NCBI GenBank assembly: GCA_900756035.1
Contig: CAAEIR010000245.1
Span: 1-11,538 of the forward strand
DNA from: an uncultured Anaerostipes sp.
GTDB taxonomy: Bacteria > Bacillota > Clostridia > Lachnospirales > Lachnospiraceae
DNA: 11,538 nt
Direction: 5' to 3'
A program made the position numbers and the translations under genes. Below, piece by piece: positions 7,585-11,538 of the stretch. A model generated the notes under the pieces. It did not search any database and was not told where the DNA came from. It saw only the letters and a list, made by a program, of their open reading frames with translations. Numbering within the stretch: position 1 is the stretch's first letter; each line of letters begins with the position of its first letter.

Positions 7585-9694
7585 ATTTTTCTCTCACAAT
7601 CATCTGATGGATATTGTCACCGCAATGCTTCCTCTCCTGCCCCAAATGGCCCCTGGTATTTTGAATTTGAGTAAAAATAAATTCTAAAACCCGCCTTGTT
7701 GTCTGTCCTACAGCATTTCTGTATTTATCTGCATTCTCCACAGAATATTGTATACATCCCGTAATATTTCCCTTTCTATCAGCATGGATTACTTCAGCAT
7801 CTCCATCACTATAAAGTCCCATCATTTTATGATAAGAAATATATAACTGCTCCTGCCCATGTCCACTGGCAAACAGGATACTCCGTTCATTTTCTATTTT
7901 GGGAGGCTTTACATCATTCTCCTTCTCTACTTTCTCTGATAGATCAGCCACATGTAAGTGCTCTTGTCCGCCTGTCTTTGTATTAATCCGAACAATGCAC
8001 GGATACTCCTTCGGTATCAAATAGAGTTCATTTCCCTCAGCATATATTCTTACAAATTTCAGCGTCCTTTTTGGTGTTTTATCCGCATATTCTAAAAAAA
8101 TATGGGAAAAAATATGCAGTGCATAATCATATACAAGAATTTGATTTGCTGTTCCCGGCGCAAAATATATCTTTCCTTCTGCCTGAATCATATCTGTATA
8201 TAACAGCCTTCTCCACGTTTCTTCCCTGGGATCGGAACCTATGTATTCCAACTGATTACCATTTTTTACGTAAAACAGTGCATTGTTAATCCGCGAAAAG
8301 GCATAGGTATCTTTTCCTCCTTTGCATACACACTGAATCAGAATATTAAAGCCTGTGTCTGCCATAAGGGTATTGACCCACTGTTTATAATATGGCTTCC
8401 CTGTTCCCTGATATAGTTCAAGAACAGAGCCGCTATCTCCATAATATCCATCGCTAACAGCAATTGCCCGATTCATATCAGAAGATTCATCAAATATTCC
8501 CCACCCCGTCTTCCGATACCTGCACATGATTTTCTCATACTGGTTCCATAATTCCGGTCTCAGGGATTGCAATGTAGCCGGCATTAAAGGATGGGGCCTC
8601 CACAACAGAGCAATCTCGTTTTTATAAGTCTCAAAAATCTCTAACGTTTCCTTGATTTTATGAAGCATAACGGTTCCATATGTCAGCATATTTTGGACAG
8701 ATGTGTTATATAAAATCACTCTCTTCCTGTTTCCATTTTGATTAAATATGACCTTTTTCCATTCTGTTGGAATCTCTGTTTCGTCCAGACGGTAAAAGTC
8801 CAGTTTATCGTATTTGGGGCTTCCCAAAGCCAGCACCTTTTTCTCAATAGTTCCAGCCAGGCCTATACAATTGTTTTCTTTTTCAAACCTCTGCAATTCT
8901 TTTATGTAAGTCTGTCTTACCGGCTCTGACTGAACAATAAGCTTATCTGCCAGAAGTGTCACGGGAGTCACACAAAAGTGTACCGGAACCTGGTTATTAA
9001 CTGCAACAAAATAGGGAATATAAACTAAGGTATCTACATATTTCTTTAAATTTCTAGCAAAAAATGCAGGATGAATACAGGTTACATGATTGGCGTTGTC
9101 ATAAGGGTTATGCACATATGCAATATCAGGCCTTTGCTCTTCTAAATCGTATTCCTCCCAGGATGTAATCGTTACATAGTTTGGATATTCCGCGCCTTCG
9201 TAATGCATATTTCCCAGAGAGCCATCTGGATTTTTATCAAAATAGGGGATTGGAATCACATGAACAATGCATGTGTCATCCTTACACGCTGCCATCCAAA
9301 CACTTTCCAGGGCATCCCACATAGCCGCTTTATACGGCAGAAATATAATCTCCCTTTTATCGTCAGGAATTTCACTCTGAATTCGGCTGTCTAATTCCGC
9401 AAGCTCATCATATATCTTTTTTAAAAGTAATTCTTCTATGGTTTTATTTCCGATGTTTATATACATCTGATAAATATCTTCACAATAGTCCTCCAAAATA
9501 TGTATATATAATCGACCGTTCTCCTCCAACGTTTCCAGATAATTCCCCAAAATAAGAGCTGTCTCCTGACACTGCATCAGCGTATCTGCAATATGGCTGT
9601 CTATGGCATTTCTATGAGCTTCTGCGATAGCGTCATTGGCACGGATTAATGTCTTTATTATGCTTAAAATCTCTCTTTTTTTAAGTCTAATCAT
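7547..9694 (-). CDS. Large glycerophosphotransferase-like protein with helical N-terminus and propeller-like C-terminus
   Basis: The protein has 715 residues from the ATG at 9694, preceded by GAGGA about 8 bases away. An ATG at 9715 forms an ATGA overlap with the upstream stop and would add seven residues, but has no good ribosome site. Residues 1-110 look mainly helical and probably coiled. Residues 115-450 resemble a GT-B fold of the glycerophosphotransferase type: FLPYKAAMWDALESVW (118-133), VYIPYFVAVNNQ (224-235), LLWRPHPL (363-370) and VSDGYYGDSGSVLEL (413-427), with the HP and SD...DSGS segments matching the TagF family. Residues 470-650 hold repeated patterns such as GKIYFAPG and NELYLIP, which look like beta-propeller blades. 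The fold and repeats are seen; substrate and role are inferred. It may build a phosphodiester link or hold the glycan with the propeller. Confidence 0.78.
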   Translation of the reverse strand: MIRLKKREILSIIKTLIRANDAIAEAHRNAIDSHIADTLMQCQETALILGNYLETLEENGRLYIHILEDYCEDIYQMYINIGNKTIEELLLKKIYDELAELDSRIQSEIPDDKREIIFLPYKAAMWDALESVWMAACKDDTCIVHVIPIPYFDKNPDGSLGNMHYEGAEYPNYVTITSWEEYDLEEQRPDIAYVHNPYDNANHVTCIHPAFFARNLKKYVDTLVYIPYFVAVNNQVPVHFCVTPVTLLADKLIVQSEPVRQTYIKELQRFEKENNCIGLAGTIEKKVLALGSPKYDKLDFYRLDETEIPTEWKKVIFNQNGNRKRVILYNTSVQNMLTYGTVMLHKIKETLEIFETYKNEIALLWRPHPLMPATLQSLRPELWNQYEKIMCRYRKTGWGIFDESSDMNRAIAVSDGYYGDSGSVLELYQGTGKPYYKQWVNTLMADTGFNILIQCVCKGGKDTYAFSRINNALFYVKNGNQLEYIGSDPREETWRRLLYTDMIQAEGKIYFAPGTANQILVYDYALHIFSHIFLEYADKTPKRTLKFVRIYAEGNELYLIPKEYPCIVRINTKTGGQEHLHVADLSEKVEKENDVKPPKIENERSILFASGHGQEQLYISYHKMMGLYSDGDAEVIHADRKGNITGCIQYSVENADKYRNAVGQTTRRVLEFIFTQIQNTRGHLGQERKHCGDNIHQMIVREKYEPDCIAYRRDL

Positions 9695-9711
9695 CTTATT
9701 TTTCCTCAAAG

Positions 9712-10428
9712 TCATAGCCCAAATACCTGCTGGCTTTCCAGCGCTTCATACAAAGCCCGGTAGATATAGAAATCTGCCGGTTCTGTAATTTTCAAATTGT
9801 TTTTTGTACTGATAATAATATGCATAGGTTCCTGATATTTACTGCACAAATGCGAAGAATCTATGGTTTTAAGCTGATCGTTATGAGCCATATCATACAG
9901 TTTAAGGATATCCCCAAAATAAAAAGATTGAGGTGCTTTTGCAATATACATATGACTTCTTGGCGGAACATCTGATATATTGATGCCGTCTGCCGATCTG
10001 ACTACGCTTTCCCGCACCGGCTCCGCTGTAATCGCATTGCCATAGCGTTTTACTGCTTCAATATTTTGGGAAATAAGCTCTGCGTTAATCAGCGGTCGTA
10101 CCCCGTCATGAATTAAGACTACCTCGTTAAAGTCAGCCTCTTCTTTCATCGCCTGCAGACCGTTATAGATAGAATCATGCCCTGTTGCACCTCCCGGCAC
10201 AATCTTAGACACCTTGGTAATCCCATATCTTCTTAAAAAACCCTGCAGTTCTTCTATCCATTCCTTGATGCAGACCACAATAATATCAGAAATCTCTTCA
10301 TGATATTCAAAATGTTCCAGCGTATATATGATAATCGGTTTGCCATGCAATTCTAAAAATTGTTTTGGTTTTGACCCGGAATTCATCCTCCTGCCCGAAC
10401 CGCCTGCAAATATTAGTGCCTTTGCCAT
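9712..10428 (-). CDS. IspD/TarI-family cytidylyltransferase (polyol-phosphate or methylerythritol-phosphate type)
   Basis: The 238-residue protein shows AGGSGRRM (residues 8-15), the phosphate-binding loop of this nucleotidyltransferase family, followed by KPKQFLEL (20-27), HDGVRPL (107-113), SHMYIAKAPQSF (158-169) and NNLKITEPAD (210-219). The family makes CDP-methylerythritol (IspD) or CDP-ribitol (TarI). SHMY...PQSF is closer to TarI, and the teichoic-acid-like neighbours favour a polyol-phosphate substrate. The usual GGxxR...S...NG segment here reads GGATGHDSIYNG (79-90), so its arginine is missing. No ribitol-5-phosphate dehydrogenase (TarJ) is present in the window, so ribitol is not proven. 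The ATG has GGAGGAAGAACA directly upstream, an excellent ribosome site. It is the first gene after the flagellin terminator, and its stop overlaps the alternative start of the next gene. Confidence 0.88.
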   Translation of the reverse strand: MAKALIFAGGSGRRMNSGSKPKQFLELHGKPIIIYTLEHFEYHEEISDIIVVCIKEWIEELQGFLRRYGITKVSKIVPGGATGHDSIYNGLQAMKEEADFNEVVLIHDGVRPLINAELISQNIEAVKRYGNAITAEPVRESVVRSADGINISDVPPRSHMYIAKAPQSFYFGDILKLYDMAHNDQLKTIDSSHLCSKYQEPMHIIISTKNNLKITEPADFYIYRALYEALESQQVFGL

Positions 10429-10510
10429 TGTTCTTCCTCCGCAAAACTACTGTAAAAGTCCTCTGCCCTTGTTTCTATAACCAGTCATACTGCAAAGCCC
10501 TTTCCCATAC
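10429..10510. other. Short gap before the cytidylyltransferase gene, no convincing promoter
   Basis: This stretch between the terminator hairpin and the cytidylyltransferase start was read on the minus strand for promoters. A TATAGA (near 10475) is present but has no matching -35 box at 16-18 bases. No other regulatory motif or RNA gene was recognised, apart from the ribosome site next to the start codon. The operon may be transcribed by readthrough from flagellin or by an unrecognised promoter here. Confidence 0.45.
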
Positions 10511-10553
10511 AGGAAAAGCCATTTAAAGCATCGGCTTTCAAATGGCTTTTCCT
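10511..10553. terminator. Long bidirectional hairpin terminator after flagellin
   Basis: AGGAAAAGCCATTTAAAGC (10511-10529) pairs with GCTTTCAAATGGCTTTTCCT (10534-10553), a 19 base-pair stem with one bulged base and a 4-base loop. An A-run precedes the core and a T-run follows it on both strands, so it could work in either direction. It begins 42 bases past the flagellin stop and separates the flagellin transcript from the glycan genes. Partial readthrough could supply both. Confidence 0.82.
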
Positions 10554-10594
10554 AAATATCCCGCAATAAAACGGGTTACTATATGTACTGCTGA

Positions 10595-11413
10595 TTACCG
10601 GAGCAGACTCAAAACATTCTGCGGAACAGCATTGGACTGGGACAGCATGGACTGTGCAGCCTGAAGCAGAACATTGTTCTTTGTGAATGCTGTAATCTCA
10701 TCCGCCATATCAGTATCGCGGATACGGCTCTCCGCTGCTGTGATATTCTCAGAAGTAACCTTCAGGTTGTTAATGGTATGCTCCAGACGGTTCTGGGAAG
10801 CACCAAGGTGTGCACGGTAAGTGGAGACCTTATCAATAGCGCTATTAATTTTTGCAAGAGCATTACTTGCGTCACTCTGTTTTGATACCTTAGCATCCTT
10901 CACGCCAAGTGTTGCAGAATCCATTGCGCTGGCTTTAACCAAAATAGTCTCTGCCTTTGTCGGACCAATCTGGAATGTCATATCGCCGGTGCTGCCAGTT
11001 GAAGCAATCGGCTTAACCCCGTTAAAGTCCGTATACTCTGCAATACGGTTAATCTCTTCATTCAGCTTATCAAACTCAGTCTGGATATTGTTTCTCGCAA
11101 CAGAGTTGTAAGTACCGTTTGCTGACTGGGTAGCCAGAGTCACCATACGCTGAAGCATGGAGTGTACCTCGGTCAGGGCGCCTTCTGCTGTCTGGATCAG
11201 ACCGATTGCATCATTTGCGTTGACTGCCGCCTGATTCAGACCATTAATCTGGGATCTCATCTGCTCGGAAATAGCCAGACCGGCTGCGTCATCGCCTGCG
11301 CGGTTAATCTTATAACCGGAAGACAGCTTCTCCAGGTTCTTGTTCAGGGAGCTCTGATTTGTGCCTAAATTTCTGTAAGAATTAATTGCGGATATGTTGT
11401 GCTGAATTACCAT
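10595..11413 (-). CDS. fliC: Flagellin (short, Clostridia type)
   Basis: This is the structural subunit of the flagellar filament, exported through the flagellar type III apparatus and polymerised outside the cell. The ATG at 11411-11413 is chosen because AAGGAGG lies 9 bases upstream and MVIQHNISAINSYRNL is the canonical beginning; the upstream in-frame codons back to 11461 are leader. The protein has 272 residues. The N-terminal D0/D1 part includes LSSGYKINRAGDDAAGLAIS (30-49). The C-terminal part includes AAESRIRDTDMADEI (226-240) and ends NAVPQNVLSLLR. The middle (about 135-185) is short and rich in Ser/Thr/Ala, so large D2/D3 domains are missing; these are likely sites for O-linked glycan. 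R89 and E113, equivalent to Salmonella FliC R90 and E114 of the TLR5 contact, are kept. GC content seems higher than in the neighbouring glycan genes, as expected for a highly expressed gene. Confidence 0.97.
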   Translation of the reverse strand: MVIQHNISAINSYRNLGTNQSSLNKNLEKLSSGYKINRAGDDAAGLAISEQMRSQINGLNQAAVNANDAIGLIQTAEGALTEVHSMLQRMVTLATQSANGTYNSVARNNIQTEFDKLNEEINRIAEYTDFNGVKPIASTGSTGDMTFQIGPTKAETILVKASAMDSATLGVKDAKVSKQSDASNALAKINSAIDKVSTYRAHLGASQNRLEHTINNLKVTSENITAAESRIRDTDMADEITAFTKNNVLLQAAQSMLSQSNAVPQNVLSLLR

Positions 11414-11469
11414 AAAAAATTTCCTCCTTGAATTGTTCTCTATACTTGCCGAAACCTCCATGTACCGGC
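11414..11469 (-). promoter_or_regulatory. Flagellin leader with two CsrA-like sites, one in a hairpin loop
   Basis: In the flagellin leader GTACATGGAGGT (11465 to 11454) matches the CsrA consensus RUACARGGAUGU at 10 of 12 positions. It lies in the loop of a hairpin with stem GCCGG/UCGGC (11448-11469, last pair a wobble). A second GGA, in ATTCAAGGAGGA (11433 to 11422), overlaps the flagellin ribosome site and matches 9 of 12. The two GGA motifs are 32 bases apart. In B. subtilis CsrA blocks hag translation by binding two similar sites, one at the ribosome site, and FliW relieves this. Similar control here is inferred from the sequence; CsrA and FliW are not in the window. Confidence 0.55.
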
Positions 11470-11473
11470 TTTG

Positions 11474-11528
11474 GTGTTCTTCACGGGCCCGTTTTTGAAC
11501 ACAGCTGGAAGGGTAACTATTTTCCCTT
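11474..11528. other. Two short inverted repeats upstream of the flagellin leader
   Basis: GTGTTC (11474-11479) and GAACAC (11497-11502) are exact inverted repeats around an 8-base palindrome CGGGCCCG (11484-11491). Further upstream of flagellin, AAGGG (11509-11513) and CCCTT (11524-11528) form a second, weaker repeat. They could be leader hairpins, a protein-binding site, or the tail of an upstream gene's terminator. No SigD-type promoter (TAAA with CCGATAT) could be found, so the flagellin promoter probably lies beyond the window or is divergent. Confidence 0.4.
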
Positions 11529-11538
11529 ACATGGTATA

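Noticed and set aside
9712..10428. Housekeeping IspD of isoprenoid synthesis
   Set aside because: Possible, but the altered Arg motif, TarI-like segment and neighbours fit a surface-glycan role better.
11414..11538. SigD-type flagellin promoter
   Set aside because: No TAAA with CCGATAT at 15 bases spacing could be found in the visible leader.
1..11538. CRISPR array, tRNA, rRNA, insertion sequence or attachment site
   Set aside because: No direct repeats with spacers, tRNA-like folds, transposase motifs or recombinase genes were seen.

Overview
The window looks like a low-GC, flagellated Firmicute of the class Clostridia, probably a Lachnospiraceae relative. The reasons are strong AGGAGG-type ribosome binding sites, tightly packed genes, a short Clostridia-type flagellin, and several enzymes of the teichoic-acid type (CDP-alcohol synthesis and glycerophosphotransferases). 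No species can be named from the sequence alone. All ten genes lie on the minus strand, so transcription runs from the right end of the window to the left.

Right end (10595-11538): a 272-residue flagellin gene with a strong ribosome binding site. Its upstream leader carries two GGA motifs that resemble CsrA sites, one of them in the loop of a short hairpin. A long bidirectional hairpin (10511-10553) follows the flagellin stop codon and probably ends most flagellin transcripts.

Middle and left (1-10428): nine tightly packed genes, several of them overlapping. In order of transcription they encode: an IspD/TarI-family cytidylyltransferase; a large glycerophosphotransferase-like protein with a helical N-terminus and a propeller-like C-terminus; a GT32-type glycosyltransferase with a DTD motif; a TagF/TagB-type glycerophosphotransferase; a TylF-type O-methyltransferase; a second TagF/TagB-type glycerophosphotransferase; an asparagine-synthetase-like amide-forming enzyme without a glutaminase domain; a TagD-like cytidylyltransferase; and an NAD-dependent sugar epimerase/dehydratase cut by the window edge.

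Working model (inference): this is a flagellin or cell-surface glycan modification operon that builds a glycan containing phosphodiester links. Two cytidylyltransferases would make CDP-activated alcohols. Up to three transferases would place phospho-alcohols. The GT32 enzyme adds a sugar, and the epimerase, methyltransferase and amide synthetase tailor residues. The closest known precedent is the Clostridioides difficile type A flagellin glycan, whose locus next to fliC includes a cytidylyltransferase and a CDP-glycerol glycerophosphotransferase-like protein that attaches a phosphate-linked group. Both cytidylyltransferases here lack arginines found in the classical enzymes, so the activated alcohols may not be glycerol or ribitol. 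Four consecutive proteins with three unrelated catalytic domains share the same kind of N-terminal Rossmann-like module, which is the most unusual architectural feature.
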